DNA from: Oerskovia jenensis
GTDB taxonomy: Bacteria > Actinomycetota > Actinomycetes > Actinomycetales > Cellulomonadaceae
NCBI RefSeq assembly: GCF_016907235.1
Contig: NZ_JAFBBO010000001.1
Span: 3,844,001-3,908,000 of the forward strand
Direction: 5' to 3'
Length of the DNA: 64,000 nt
Shown here: one piece after another, positions 8,140-17,230 of the stretch
Layout: every line of letters begins with the position of its first letter
Numbering within the stretch: the stretch's first letter is position 1
Position numbers and translations under genes: made by a program
Notes under the pieces: model-generated
Databases searched by the model: none
What the model was told of the DNA's origin: nothing
The model's input: only the letters and a program-made list of their open reading frames with translations

Positions 8140-8949
8140 ATGAGGATCGTCGTCGCCGTCAAGTACGTTCCCGATATCCACGCCGACCGGCGGTTCGACG
8201 CCGGACGAGTGGTGCGATCGTCCGAGGAGGGGACCCTCAACGAGCTCGACGAGAACGCCATCGAGGCCGCGCTGCGCATCGTCGAGTCGCTGCCGGCGGC
8301 CGAGCAGGAGACCTCCGAGGTCGTCGTGCTGACCATGGCCGGCCCCGAGGCCGACACCGCGATCCGCAAGGCGTACCAGATGGGCGTCGGCCGCGGCGTG
8401 CGCGTGAGCGACGAGGCGCTCGCGGGCTCGGACTACTTCGGGACGGTCGCGACGCTCGCCGCGGCGATCCGCAAGATCGAGGAGGAGGGGCAGGTCGACC
8501 TCGTCCTGACGGGCATGGCGGCCCTCGACGGGCTGGGGTCCGTGGTCCCCGTGCTGCTCGCGGCCGAGCTCGACCTGCCGCAGCTCACGCTCGCGGGCAA
8601 GCTCGAGGTCGACACCGAGGCCCGCACGGCCCAGGTCACGCGTGAGCTGGACGACGCGCTCGAGGTGCTCTCGGCCCCGCTGCCCGCCGTGGTCAGCGTG
8701 ACCGACCACGCCAACTGGCCGCGCTTCCCCAACTTCAAGCTCATCATGGCTGCGCGGACGCAGCCGATCGAGGTCTGGGACCTCGCGACCCTGGGGCTCG
8801 ACCCCGCGACCGTGGGTGACGCCGGAGCCCGCACCCGTGTCCTGGCCGCCACCCCGCGCCCGCCGCGCCCCGAGGTCGAGGTCGTCGTCGACAAGGGCGA
8901 GGGCGGCCGCGCGCTGGCCGAGTTCCTCATCCGTAACGACCTGGTCTGA
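8140..8949 (+). CDS. etfB: Electron transfer flavoprotein beta subunit
   Basis: A 269-residue protein starting MRIVVAVKYVPD, the usual EtfB/FixA opening. The AMP-binding and interface segments are visible (LNELDENAIEAALR, VVVLTMAGPEADTAIRKAYQMG, LVLTGMAALDGLGSVVPVLLA, LPAVVSVTDHANWPRFPNFK). The subunit pairs with EtfA to carry electrons from acyl-CoA dehydrogenases or similar flavoenzymes to the quinone pool. The ATG at 8140 has GGAG about 10 nt upstream. An upstream in-frame extension is possible but lacks the conserved start. The etfA gene follows after 11 bp, so the pair is one operon. Confidence 0.93.
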   Translation: MRIVVAVKYVPDIHADRRFDAGRVVRSSEEGTLNELDENAIEAALRIVESLPAAEQETSEVVVLTMAGPEADTAIRKAYQMGVGRGVRVSDEALAGSDYFGTVATLAAAIRKIEEEGQVDLVLTGMAALDGLGSVVPVLLAAELDLPQLTLAGKLEVDTEARTAQVTRELDDALEVLSAPLPAVVSVTDHANWPRFPNFKLIMAARTQPIEVWDLATLGLDPATVGDAGARTRVLAATPRPPRPEVEVVVDKGEGGRALAEFLIRNDLV

Positions 8950-8960
8950 GAGGGAACACC

Positions 8961-9938
8961 GTGACCACCAACGTCCTCGTCCTGCTCGACTCCCCGGAGA
9001 CGCAGCTGCGTTCCGCGGCCCTCGAGCTCCTGACCATCGCCCGCAGCCTCGGTCGGCCCAAGGCCGTGACGCTCGGCAGCCCGAGCGTCACGACGCTCGC
9101 CCAGCTCGGCGCCTACGGTGTCGACACGGTCCTCCAGGCCGAGCTCCCCACGTCCGTGAGCTCGGACGCCGCGCACCTCACGGCCGTCGTGTCGGCGACC
9201 CTCGAGACCGCGGTGCGCCGTGCGAACGCGGACATCGTGCTGCTCTCGGCGACGTTCCCCAACAAGGAGGCCGCCGCCCGCCTGGCCTACGCGCTCGGTG
9301 CCGGCCTCGTGATCGACGCGGCAGCCGTCCGGGCCGAGGACGGCAAGGCCGTCGGCTACAAGCGGGTCTTCGCGGGCTCGTGGGACACCTCGTGCGAGGT
9401 CGTCACCGAGCAGGCCGTGTTCACGGTCCGCGCCAACTCCGTCGTCCCGGAGCCCGCCGAGTCCTCGGTCCAGACCGAGGTCATCGGGTTCCCCGTCGAG
9501 GTGCCGGCGTCGGCGACCACGGTCACGGTCGTGTCCCGTGAGGAGAAGCCGGTCGTAGAGGGCGGACGTCCCGCGCTCGCCGAGGCCGCGACGGTCGTCG
9601 CGGGCGGTCGCGGCACCGACGGCGACTTCGGGCCGATCGAGGATCTCGCCGACGTGCTCGGCGCGGCCGTCGGGGCGACGCGTGACGCGGTCTACGAGGG
9701 CTGGTTCGACACCTTCATCGGCCAGACGGGTGTGACGATCGCGCCGCGCCTGTACATCGGCGCCGGGATCTCGGGGGCCCCGCACCACCGTGGCGGCATG
9801 CAGGCGTCGCAGGTCATCGTGGCCGTCAACAACGACTCCGACAGCCCGCTGTTCGAGATCGCGGACTTCGCGGTCGTGGGCGACCTGGCCGAGGTCCTGC
9901 CGCAGGCCGCGCAGGTCCTGCGGGAGCACAAGGGCTGA
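8961..9938 (+). CDS. etfA: Electron transfer flavoprotein alpha subunit
   Basis: A 325-residue protein with a GTG start preceded by AGAGGGA. The N-terminal domain (TTNVLVLLDSPETQLRSAAL) is followed by the conserved FAD-binding C-terminal domain. That domain has VVAGGRGTDGDFGPIEDLAD near residue 210, ATRDAVYEGWF, GQTGVTIAPRLYIGAGISGA, HHRGGMQASQVIVAVNND and PLFEIADFAVVGDLAEVLP. EtfA binds FAD and partners EtfB. No acyl-CoA dehydrogenase or ETF-quinone oxidoreductase gene is beside it. The FAD-dependent dehydrogenase at 3768-5540 is a possible but unproven partner. A strong hairpin terminator follows at 9959. Confidence 0.95.
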   Translation: MTTNVLVLLDSPETQLRSAALELLTIARSLGRPKAVTLGSPSVTTLAQLGAYGVDTVLQAELPTSVSSDAAHLTAVVSATLETAVRRANADIVLLSATFPNKEAAARLAYALGAGLVIDAAAVRAEDGKAVGYKRVFAGSWDTSCEVVTEQAVFTVRANSVVPEPAESSVQTEVIGFPVEVPASATTVTVVSREEKPVVEGGRPALAEAATVVAGGRGTDGDFGPIEDLADVLGAAVGATRDAVYEGWFDTFIGQTGVTIAPRLYIGAGISGAPHHRGGMQASQVIVAVNNDSDSPLFEIADFAVVGDLAEVLPQAAQVLREHKG

Positions 9939-9958
9939 CGCTCGACGCACCTTCGACA

Positions 9959-9987
9959 CGCCCCGGCGGGCTCGGCCCGCCGGGGCG
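9959..9987 (+). terminator. Hairpin terminator after etfBA
   Basis: Arms CGCCCCGGCGGG (9959-9970) and CCCGCCGGGGCG (9976-9987) are perfectly complementary around a CTCGG loop, 21 bp after the etfA stop. A short TTC follows. A U-tract is absent, as is usual in high-GC actinobacteria. Confidence 0.8.
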
Positions 9988-10118
9988 TTCGCGCGTCCGG
10001 GCGCACCCGTCGAGACGGAGTCGTGGCCTGCCCGACGCCGTCACGTCCCCGGTCGTGCGGGCTCGCCCTGGAGCTGGCGGGCGTCCCGGCGGACGCGGTG
10101 CGTCGGGTGCCGGACGGG

Positions 10119-11192
10119 TCAGAGGCCCAGGTGCTCGAGCCAGGCGAGGGCCGAGACGGCCTGCCCGAGCGCTGCGGTGGGCCGGCACGGGTCGGAACGC
10201 GGCGCGGGCTTGCGCGCGACGTCCAGGCTGTAGCCCGCGAACCCGCCGACGATCGACCGCAGGTCGCCGGGGTGCACCTCGGCACCGAGCGGATGATCGT
10301 CGAACACCGCCGTGAGCCACGCCCCCGCGCGCTCGGCGTCGTCCCAGGTCACGGCGGGTGGACCGCCGTCGACCGGGACGGACACCTCGGGCGGGTCGAA
10401 GATCCCGTCCACGCCCTGCGCCCCGACCGTGACCAGCAGGTGCGCGAGGTCCAGCCAGCCGGCCCCGCGCATCGCGTAGGGCCAGTCGAGGACGTAGACC
10501 GCGTCGTCCGTGACGGTCAGGTTCCGTGCGCGCATGTCGCCGTGGACGAGCGACTCGCCCTCGCACGCGACGAGGACGCCCAGCTCGAGCTCGGCGAGCG
10601 ACACGAGCCGGCGGGCAGCCCACGGCGCGAGCGCCCCCAGGTGCTCCCACGGGTCACGCAGCATGCGCCCCCACCCGACCGCGGCGGACGCGAGCTGTGG
10701 TCCGGCAGGGGGGAGCGGGATCTGCCGGGCACCGGGGATGCGTGCCAGGTCGTCGAGGGTTCCGAGAACTCGCGCGAGCACGGCGGGCTCCCACGGGACC
10801 TGCGGCGGGTAGCCGTCGATCGCCTCGTAGGCGAGCACGATCCAGTCGCCGTCGCCGTGACCCCACAGGAAGCGCGGCGTGGGCACGGCCGCGGGCAGGC
10901 GGGTCGCGATGCGGGCCTCGGCTCGGTGCAGGTCGGCGCACTCGCGCTCGTCGCGCGAGCGGGCCGCCTTGAGGAAGACCTGCCCGCCCGTCGACAGACG
11001 CAGCAACGACCCCATCCCGGGGCTGAAGCCGCTCACCACGCTGATCTCCTCGACCACGTGCGCCTCCATCGTGGCCTCGATCTCGTCGCGGAGCTCGCGC
11101 GGGAGCATGGCCCACCGCAGGCGGTCGCTCGCATGGGCACGCGGGTCCTGCGGAGAGAGGACCACGCGGGAGGTCGCGACGTCGTCGGGCAT
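10119..11192 (-). CDS. Aminoglycoside phosphotransferase-family kinase
   Basis: A protein of about 357 residues with the APH/choline-kinase fold. The ATP-loop region (GFSPGMGSLLRLSTGGQVFLKAA, with the likely Lys in FLKAA) precedes the catalytic block LVHGDMRARNLTVTDD (HGDxxxxN) and the metal-binding YVLDWPYAMRGAGWLDLA (DWP in place of the usual DWE/DFE). Family members phosphorylate small molecules; the substrate is unknown and a resistance role cannot be claimed. The MPDDVATSRVVLSP start at 11192 is the most plausible ATG, but no strong ribosome site precedes it. It is transcribed away from the cysteine desulfurase gene. Confidence 0.8.
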   Translation of the reverse strand: MPDDVATSRVVLSPQDPRAHASDRLRWAMLPRELRDEIEATMEAHVVEEISVVSGFSPGMGSLLRLSTGGQVFLKAARSRDERECADLHRAEARIATRLPAAVPTPRFLWGHGDGDWIVLAYEAIDGYPPQVPWEPAVLARVLGTLDDLARIPGARQIPLPPAGPQLASAAVGWGRMLRDPWEHLGALAPWAARRLVSLAELELGVLVACEGESLVHGDMRARNLTVTDDAVYVLDWPYAMRGAGWLDLAHLLVTVGAQGVDGIFDPPEVSVPVDGGPPAVTWDDAERAGAWLTAVFDDHPLGAEVHPGDLRSIVGGFAGYSLDVARKPAPRSDPCRPTAALGQAVSALAWLEHLGL

Positions 11193-11450
11193 GGGGCAGA
11201 ACGCTCGCACGGGGTGAGGAGGGACGGGAGGCGGGGCGATCGAGGTGTCGCCGTTCACGAGCGGACCCCGGCTGCGCGGCGTGGCGGCGCAGGGTGTCGG
11301 CGGGGATCCTGGGGGCGAACGAGCATCTGTCAAGATATCGGTTTTTCCTGTGCTGTCCAGCAATGTTCCACAGATCTCACGGGCCTCGTCCGCACTGTGG
11401 CGGCGGCGGCCCGCGAATACCTTCGTAGACTGGACGACTGTGATCGCCTC
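11193..11450. other. Divergent intergenic region before the cysteine desulfurase gene
   Basis: 258 bp between the phosphotransferase start and the desulfurase start. Part of it (about 11325-11380) is clearly less GC-rich than its surroundings and holds TCAAGATATCGG and a run of T. This is a likely promoter zone for one or both genes. A TAGACT (11426-11431) lies 20 bp before the desulfurase ATG and could be its -10 box, but no matching -35 is evident. No reading frame or RNA gene was recognised. Confidence 0.4.
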
Positions 11451-12725
11451 ATGACCGCCACGCCCGCCGAGCCCTCGCACGGCGCCTACCTCGACCACGC
11501 CGCCACGACACCCATGTCGCCGGCCGCGCTCGAGGCCTTCGTCGCGGAGCTCACCCAGACCGGCAACCCGTCGTCGCTGCACGCGGCGGGGCGGGCTGCG
11601 CGCCGCGTCGTCGAGGAGTCGCGCGAAGCCGTGGCCGCCGCGCTCGGCGCGCGCCCGAGCGAGGTGATCTTCACCGCGGGGGGTACCGAGTCGGACAACC
11701 TCGCGATCAAGGGCCTGTTCTGGGGCCGACGGACCACCGAGCCGCACCGTCGGCGCATCCTGGTCTCGGCCGTCGAGCACCACGCCGTGCTCGACCCGGC
11801 CTTCTGGATGGCCGAGCACGCGGGGGCGGAGATCGTCCTGCTGCCCGTCGGTGACGACGGCCGGCTCGACCTCGACGCCCTGCGCGCCGAGCTCGCGACC
11901 AGGGGGGACGAGGTCGCCCTCATCTCGGTCATGTGGGCCAACAACGAGGTCGGCACGATCCAGCCGGTCCACGAGATCGTGCAGATCGCGCGCCCCTACG
12001 GCATCCCCGTGCACTCCGACGCGGTGCAGGCCGTCGGGCAGGTGCCGGTCGACTTCGCGGCGAGCGGCCTCGACGCCCTGACGCTCACGGGCCACAAGCT
12101 CGGGGGACCCATGGGCGTCGGCGCGCTGATCGCCAAGCGCGGACTGCCCCTCACGCCCGTGCTGCACGGCGGCGGGCAGGAGCGGGGCGTGCGGTCGGGC
12201 ACGCTCGACACCCCCGCCATCCGAGCGTTCGCGGTCGCCGTGACCGAGGTCGCGGCGGCCCGCGCCGAGCGGGCCGAGCACCTCGCACGGCTGCGCGACG
12301 AGCTGGTCCGGGGCGTGCGGGCGACCGTGCCCGACGCGGTGCTGCGCGGCCCCGACCCCCTGGCCGACCCGTCCTTGCGGCTCCCGGGCAACGCGCACTT
12401 CACGTTCCCCGGCTCCGAGGGCGACTCGCTGCTCTACCTGCTCGACTCGGCGGGCGTGCAGACGTCCACGGGCTCCGCCTGCCAGGCCGGGGTGCCCCAG
12501 CCCTCGCACGTGCTGCTCGCGATGGGGGTCTCGGAGGAGGACGCGCGTGGCGCGCTGCGCTTCTCGCTCGGCGCGACCTCGACGCACGACGACGTCGCGC
12601 GGCTCCTCGACGCGCTGCCCCAGGTCGTGGCGCGCGCCCAGGCCGCCGGGCTCGCGTCGTCGGCCCGTGCGGTGACACGACCGGGCGCGCGAGAAGCGAT
12701 CAGCACGAAGGGAAGGTCGGCATGA
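11451..12725 (+). CDS. Cysteine desulfurase
   Basis: A 424-residue PLP enzyme of the NifS/IscS class. Visible landmarks: [12 protein letters not shown] at the start; [38 protein letters not shown]; the cofactor Lys in [11 protein letters not shown]; the Arg loop [19 protein letters not shown]; and the catalytic Cys in [21 protein letters not shown]. It takes sulfur from cysteine as an enzyme persulfide. Its stop overlaps the mnmA start by four bases (ATGA), so its likely job here is to feed sulfur to MnmA for tRNA 2-thiouridine. Wider Fe-S roles are possible, but no isc/suf scaffold genes are adjacent. The ATG at 11451 precedes the conserved N-terminus by about 12 residues. Confidence 0.93.
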   Translation: MTATPAEPSHGAYLDHAATTPMSPAALEAFVAELTQTGNPSSLHAAGRAARRVVEESREAVAAALGARPSEVIFTAGGTESDNLAIKGLFWGRRTTEPHRRRILVSAVEHHAVLDPAFWMAEHAGAEIVLLPVGDDGRLDLDALRAELATRGDEVALISVMWANNEVGTIQPVHEIVQIARPYGIPVHSDAVQAVGQVPVDFAASGLDALTLTGHKLGGPMGVGALIAKRGLPLTPVLHGGGQERGVRSGTLDTPAIRAFAVAVTEVAAARAERAEHLARLRDELVRGVRATVPDAVLRGPDPLADPSLRLPGNAHFTFPGSEGDSLLYLLDSAGVQTSTGSACQAGVPQPSHVLLAMGVSEEDARGALRFSLGATSTHDDVARLLDALPQVVARAQAAGLASSARAVTRPGAREAISTKGRSA

Positions 12726-14011
12726 GAGTCCTGGCAGCGATGTCCGGCGGTGTGGACTCCGCCGTCGCGGCGGCCCTGGCCGTCGAGGCCGGCCACGAGG
12801 TGGTCGGCGTGCACATGGCCCTGTCGCGCAACCGCGAGCAGTTCCGCGCGGGCTCGCGCGGCTGCTGCTCGATCGAGGACGCGGGCGACGCACGCCGCGC
12901 CGCCGACGTGCTGGGAATCCCGTACTACGTGTGGGACCTCTCGGAGCGCTTCGAGGACACGGTCGTCGCGGACTTCCTGTCCGAGTACGAGGCCGGGCGC
13001 ACGCCCAACCCGTGCGTGCGCTGCAACGAGCACATCAAGTTCGAGGCACTGCTCGACAAGGCCACGGCCCTCGGTTTCGACGCGGTCGCCACGGGCCACT
13101 ACGCGCAGGTCCTCACGCGTGAGGTCACGGTCCCCGGGCCGGACGGCGAGGCCGTGACACGCACCGTCCGCGAGCTGCACCGCTCGCCCAACGAGGCCAA
13201 GGACCAGTCCTACGTGCTCGCGGTCATGGGCCAGGAGCGTCTGGCCCGGTCGATCTTCCCGCTCGGCGGCTTCGCGTCCAAGGACGAGGTGCGCGCGGAG
13301 GCCGAGCGCCGAGGCCTGTCGGTCTCGAACAAGCCCGACTCCTACGACATCTGCTTCGTGTCCGACGGCGACACCCAGGGATTCCTCAAGGCGCGCCTCG
13401 GCGCGCGCACGGGCGAGATCGTCGACACCGAGGGCGAGGTCCTCGGGGAGCACGAGGGGGCGTACGCGTTCACGGTCGGCCAGCGCAAGGGCCTGTCCCT
13501 GGGACGCCCGGCCGCGGACGGCAAGCCGCGCTACGTGCTCGAGGTCGAGCCGGTCTCCAACCGGGTCGTCGTGGGTCCGGCCGAGCTGCTCACGGTCGAC
13601 CGCATCGAGGGGGACCGCTCGGTGTGGCTCGCGGACGACGTCCTCGCGGCCGCCGGGTGGGAGCCCGCGCTCGGGGGGTCGGAGCCGGACGGCGACCGCG
13701 TCCGTACCTCCGGCTGGTTCGACGCGTCCGTCCAGGTGCGCGCCCACGGGGTGCCGGTGCCCGCGCGGGTGCGCGCCGTCGTCGGGCCCGTGGCCGACAG
13801 GTCCGACGACGTGGCCGACGACGCGGCCGACGCCCAGCACGGTGCCGCGCAGGCCGACGGGGCCCGCATGGAGGTCGAGCTCACGGGCGAGACACTGCGC
13901 GGCGTGGCCGCAGGACAGTCGCTCGTCGTGTACCAGGGCACACGCGTGATCGGGCAGTCGACCGTCCAGCGGGCCTACCGGGCGCAGCGCGTGGCGCAGA
14001 CCGTCCGCTGA
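12722..14011 (+). CDS. mnmA: tRNA-specific 2-thiouridylase MnmA
   Basis: A 429-residue protein. The PP-loop motif [13 protein letters not shown] is at residues 7-19. The catalytic Cys sits in [18 protein letters not shown], and the second Cys in [17 protein letters not shown]. These are the residues needed to adenylate U34 and transfer persulfide sulfur to tRNA. The conserved central region [18 protein letters not shown] and the C-terminal beta domain follow. A poorly conserved Asp/Ala-rich insert (about 362-382, [16 protein letters not shown]) lengthens the C-terminal domain beyond the usual size of about 370 residues. The ATG at 12722 overlaps the desulfurase stop and follows GAAGGGAAGG. 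Confidence 0.95.
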   Translation: MRVLAAMSGGVDSAVAAALAVEAGHEVVGVHMALSRNREQFRAGSRGCCSIEDAGDARRAADVLGIPYYVWDLSERFEDTVVADFLSEYEAGRTPNPCVRCNEHIKFEALLDKATALGFDAVATGHYAQVLTREVTVPGPDGEAVTRTVRELHRSPNEAKDQSYVLAVMGQERLARSIFPLGGFASKDEVRAEAERRGLSVSNKPDSYDICFVSDGDTQGFLKARLGARTGEIVDTEGEVLGEHEGAYAFTVGQRKGLSLGRPAADGKPRYVLEVEPVSNRVVVGPAELLTVDRIEGDRSVWLADDVLAAAGWEPALGGSEPDGDRVRTSGWFDASVQVRAHGVPVPARVRAVVGPVADRSDDVADDAADAQHGAAQADGARMEVELTGETLRGVAAGQSLVVYQGTRVIGQSTVQRAYRAQRVAQTVR

Positions 14012-14033
14012 ACCCCCGGGACGAGTGCTCTCG

Positions 14034-14594
14034 TCACACCACGACCGGGACGTTGCTCCCCACCGCGGCACCGGGGACCGTCGCCGCGAGGACCGCGCTC
14101 GTCGGGACCACGGCGTGCTCGCTGAGCTCGCGCACGAGCCAGGCGTCGTCGCGCACGGCCCAGTGCTCGGCCTCGCGCCCGTCCGTGAAGCGCAGCATGT
14201 GCATCTCGCGGACCGTGAAGTGGCGCCCGGTCGGGGCCAGGCCACGGAAGTACCCCGTGTGCCGGGCGCTGAACGCGACGTGCAGCGCGACCAGGTCCCC
14301 CTCGGCCACCGCGTGCAACACTTCGACGTGCTGGTCGGAGAAGGCGTCCGAGAACCAGTGCATGGTCGCGACGAGGCCCTCGAGCCCCCCCGAGGACCCG
14401 GGGGCCGGGTCGTGGTTGTGGAAGTCGGCGGCGACGAGCGCCGCGAGCGCCTGGGCGTGGTTCCCGGGGATGGCCTGGGTGTGGACCGCGATCGCGGTGG
14501 CCTTGTTGGTCGCCGTGGCGGCGGTCGTGGCCGCCTCGTGGTGCTGGTCGCCGGGAAGGGTGGTCCCGGTCGCCTCGTGCTTGCTGCTGCTCAT
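14034..14594 (-). CDS. SnoaL-like / NTF2-fold protein
   Basis: A 186-residue protein. After a Thr/Ala-rich leader of about 40 residues comes an NTF2-like domain. It contains VAADFHNHDPAPGSSGGLEG, MHWFSDAFSDQHVEVLHAVAEGDLVALHVAF, HTGYFRGLAPTGRHFTVREMHMLRFTDGR and EHWAVRDDAWLVREL. This order (NHDP, the HWF helix, and the paired strands ending in EHW) is the SnoaL-like polyketide-cyclase pattern. Most such proteins lie outside antibiotic clusters and have no assigned reaction. No biosynthetic genes are nearby. It converges on mnmA with only 22 bp between stops and diverges from the methionine-synthase-like gene. Confidence 0.75.
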   Translation of the reverse strand: MSSSKHEATGTTLPGDQHHEAATTAATATNKATAIAVHTQAIPGNHAQALAALVAADFHNHDPAPGSSGGLEGLVATMHWFSDAFSDQHVEVLHAVAEGDLVALHVAFSARHTGYFRGLAPTGRHFTVREMHMLRFTDGREAEHWAVRDDAWLVRELSEHAVVPTSAVLAATVPGAAVGSNVPVVV

Positions 14595-14811
14595 GTCCGC
14601 CTCGCTCGTCCGGCGGGGTCGGTCCAGCGGCCACCGCGTCGTCACGGTCTGTGGTGCATACTCATCAGCCTTCACTCGGAGAGAGGGACACCGCAAGAGT
14701 TCGTGCGGGTGATGCACGGGTGAGTTCTGCGGGGAGCGTCAGGGAAGTCAGTGGACGGGTCCGACCATCGGACCGGTCAGGGAGCACGTCGAACAGCAAG
14801 GAGACCTGGAC

Positions 14812-15876
14812 ATGACGTCAGTCAGCGGCCACGGGCCGTGGCCCGGTGGCGAGGGCACCGACGTCCTCGAGGCGCAGCAGATGATCTTCGGGGACCTCGC
14901 CGAGGTCCCCACGGGCGTGACCCCCGTCCCGTTCCTGGCACGCCTGCCCCAGCGGGGTCCGGGAGCCGACGGCGTGGGCCGCACCGCGACCCTGCTCGCC
15001 GACCTGCCCGTCGAGATCGGACCGCACGGCTGGAAGCTCGCCGACCGGCCCGGCATGGACGAACGGAGGGCGCGCGCCTTCCTCCGGGACGACCTCGGGG
15101 CGCTCGCGATCGCCGGTCACGGCTACGTCGGGCCGCTCGCGGTGTCGGTCGTGGGGCCCTGGACGCTCGCCGCGGAGCTGTACCTCACGCGCGGCGACCG
15201 GGTCCTCGCCGACCGCGGCGCGCGGGCCGACCTGGCGGTCTCGCTCGCCGTCGGGGTGCGGGCGCACCTCGACGAGGTGCGTCGACAGGTCCCGGGGGCC
15301 GAGCTCGTGGTGCAGGTCTCCGAGCCGCTGCTGGGTCAGATCAACGCGGGCGTCCTGCCCACGTTCTCCGGGTTCTCGCGCTTGCGGCCTGTCGAGGGGC
15401 CCGCGATCGTGGAGGGCCTCGAGGCGGTCCTGGCCGCGGTGCGCGACGGCGGCGCGCGCAGCGTCGTGCACGTGGGGCCCGCGTGGGTCGGGATCGCTCC
15501 CGTCGTCCTGGCCGGGGCCGACGCCGTGGGACTGGACCTCGCGGCCCGGGCCGACGGCTGGGACGAGAAGGGCTGGGAGCTGGCCGCGCGCGCGGTCGAG
15601 CGCGGTGTCGGGGTCTGGGCCGGACTGCCACCCGCGAAGGTCTCGCAGTGCTCGGGGCCGAACCTCGGCGAGCTCGCGTCGCTCGTGACCGTGCCGTGGC
15701 GCCGGATCGGGCTGCCCGCCGCGGGGCTCGACGACGTCACGCTCCTCGCCGCGCCGCGTCCGGGAGGCGTGGGGCTCGGGTCGGGGCAACGGCTCGGGAG
15801 CATCGACGAGAACCGCGCGATGCTCGGCAACCTCGGCCGGGTCGCGGAGATGCTCGCGGAGCGGGCGCAGGACTGA
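14812..15876 (+). CDS. Methionine-synthase-like protein (MetE C-terminal fold), probably without the zinc Cys residues
   Basis: A 354-residue protein of the UROD/MetE-like superfamily, preceded by AAGGAGA. In actinobacteria a gene annotated 'methionine synthase' commonly follows cysteine desulfurase and mnmA, and the length and opening (GEVPTGVTPVPFLARLPQRGPGADG-like) fit that family. Recognisable parts are the barrel strands HGYVGPLAVSVVGPWTLAAEL, LVVQVSEPLLGQINAGVLPT and VGLDLA. Where I expect a HCC/HxC-type metal motif the sequence reads VVHVGPAW. Where CGLAGA-type residues are expected it reads AGLDDV. The usual Zn-binding cysteines therefore seem absent, so methionine synthase activity is doubtful. 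Cofactor-free methyl transfer or a different reaction is possible. Confidence 0.7.
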   Translation: MTSVSGHGPWPGGEGTDVLEAQQMIFGDLAEVPTGVTPVPFLARLPQRGPGADGVGRTATLLADLPVEIGPHGWKLADRPGMDERRARAFLRDDLGALAIAGHGYVGPLAVSVVGPWTLAAELYLTRGDRVLADRGARADLAVSLAVGVRAHLDEVRRQVPGAELVVQVSEPLLGQINAGVLPTFSGFSRLRPVEGPAIVEGLEAVLAAVRDGGARSVVHVGPAWVGIAPVVLAGADAVGLDLAARADGWDEKGWELAARAVERGVGVWAGLPPAKVSQCSGPNLGELASLVTVPWRRIGLPAAGLDDVTLLAAPRPGGVGLGSGQRLGSIDENRAMLGNLGRVAEMLAERAQD

Positions 15877-15958
15877 GCGGCAGCCCGGGGACGGGCGGAC
15901 TCTCTGCCCGAGGGCTCCACCGGGCGCCAGGTCGAGGCCGACAGGCGACGTGGGCGAG

Positions 15959-17230
15959 TCAGGTCTGCTGAGCGTCGTGATGTCTCGTCGGGAAGGTGGG
16001 TGGGAGGAGGACGACTGCCCTCAGCCCACCTTCCGGGCGCGGGGTGAGACGGAGCTCGCCGCGGAATCGCTCGACGATCGCCACGACGATGGACAACCCC
16101 AGCCCCTGTCCGTCCGATGTCGTGCTCCTCGTGCGCCCGGCTCCACGGGTGAAGGGATCGGTGAGTCGCTCGACGGCCTCGGGATCGAGGACCGGACCCG
16201 AGTTGACCACCTCGATCACCACTCCTCCGGGAAGCTCGGAGGGCGAGGCGACGACCGTGAGCACCCCACCTGGCACGTTGTGCCGGATCCCGTTCTGCAC
16301 CAGGTTGGTGACGAGCTGGCGGAGCAGGACGGGTTCGCCGTCGATCGACGTCCCGGTCAGACGGTTCTCGATCCGCACACCGCGGGTCGCTGCCTCCTCG
16401 GCGCACGACTCGATCACCTGGGCGACGACCTGGGTCGGGTCGAACCGCTCGAGCTCGGGAGGTGAGGAGTCGATCCTGGCGAGGTCCAGCAACGCCGTCA
16501 CGGTCTCGATGTTCCGTTCGTTCATGGACCGCAGACGCTCGAACACGACCCGCTCCTGCGGGTCGTCGCGCTGGGCCAGGGCGACGTCGAGCATGGCTCG
16601 GGTCGTCGCGAGCGGAGTCCGCAGCTCGTGCGACGCGTTGGCCGCGAAACGTCGCGTCGCCGTGAACGACCGCTCGAGGCGGACGAGCATCTCGTCGAAG
16701 CTCTCCGCGAGCTCCGAGATCTCGTCCCGCGGACCGGCGAGCCTGATCCGTTGCTCCAGGTCGCCCTCGCTGGCACGATGCACGGCCGCGTTGATGTGCC
16801 GCAACGGCCGGAGCATCCGCCCGGCGACTGCCCAGCCGACCACGGTGCCCGCCACCGCCAGGAGGACGAGGACGACGATCGAGATGACGAGCAGGAGATC
16901 GAGGAGCTGGTCGCTCGACGTCACCACGAGCTCGGACGCGGGGGCGACCACGGCCGCCGGCGCCGTCGGGCCACCGGTCGGGAACGGCGAGGCTCCGGAG
17001 ACCGCGGAGGTCGCATCGGTCGACGGGGTCGTGGCCGTGGCGAAGTCGTAGGTGGGGACGTAGCGCATGAAGACGTAGACGATCCCGAGCAGGACGATGC
17101 CGGCGCCGGTCAGGAGGATCGAGTAGGTCAGCGCGAGCCGCGCCCGGACCGTCAGGCGATAGCGCCTGATCTCCGGGTCGGCGCCGTCGACGTCCGACGG
17201 CCGCGGGGTCGGCTCGTGACTAGTCGCCAT
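15959..17230 (-). CDS. Sensor histidine kinase
   Basis: A 423-residue two-component kinase. Membrane segments at about 32-54 and 111-137 flank an extracytoplasmic Thr/Ala/Pro-rich loop of about 55 residues. A HAMP domain (about 138-190) is followed by the phospho-accepting His201 in ASHELRTPLATT, the N box in LVTNLVQNGIRHN, and the G boxes in GQGLGLSIVVA. Its start overlaps the end of the response-regulator gene by 11 bp, so the two are co-translated. Facing the export operon at 18081 across a shared control region, it probably senses an envelope stress or an exported compound and controls that operon. Confidence 0.92.
   Translation of the reverse strand: MATSHEPTPRPSDVDGADPEIRRYRLTVRARLALTYSILLTGAGIVLLGIVYVFMRYVPTYDFATATTPSTDATSAVSGASPFPTGGPTAPAAVVAPASELVVTSSDQLLDLLLVISIVVLVLLAVAGTVVGWAVAGRMLRPLRHINAAVHRASEGDLEQRIRLAGPRDEISELAESFDEMLVRLERSFTATRRFAANASHELRTPLATTRAMLDVALAQRDDPQERVVFERLRSMNERNIETVTALLDLARIDSSPPELERFDPTQVVAQVIESCAEEAATRGVRIENRLTGTSIDGEPVLLRQLVTNLVQNGIRHNVPGGVLTVVASPSELPGGVVIEVVNSGPVLDPEAVERLTDPFTRGAGRTRSTTSDGQGLGLSIVVAIVERFRGELRLTPRPEGGLRAVVLLPPTFPTRHHDAQQT

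Noticed and set aside
10119-11192. Antibiotic resistance by the phosphotransferase
   Set aside because: The APH fold is used on many metabolites, and no resistance context or substrate-specific motif is visible.
14034-14594. Polyketide biosynthesis suggested by the SnoaL-like fold
   Set aside because: No polyketide synthase or tailoring genes in the window. The NTF2 fold is used for many roles.
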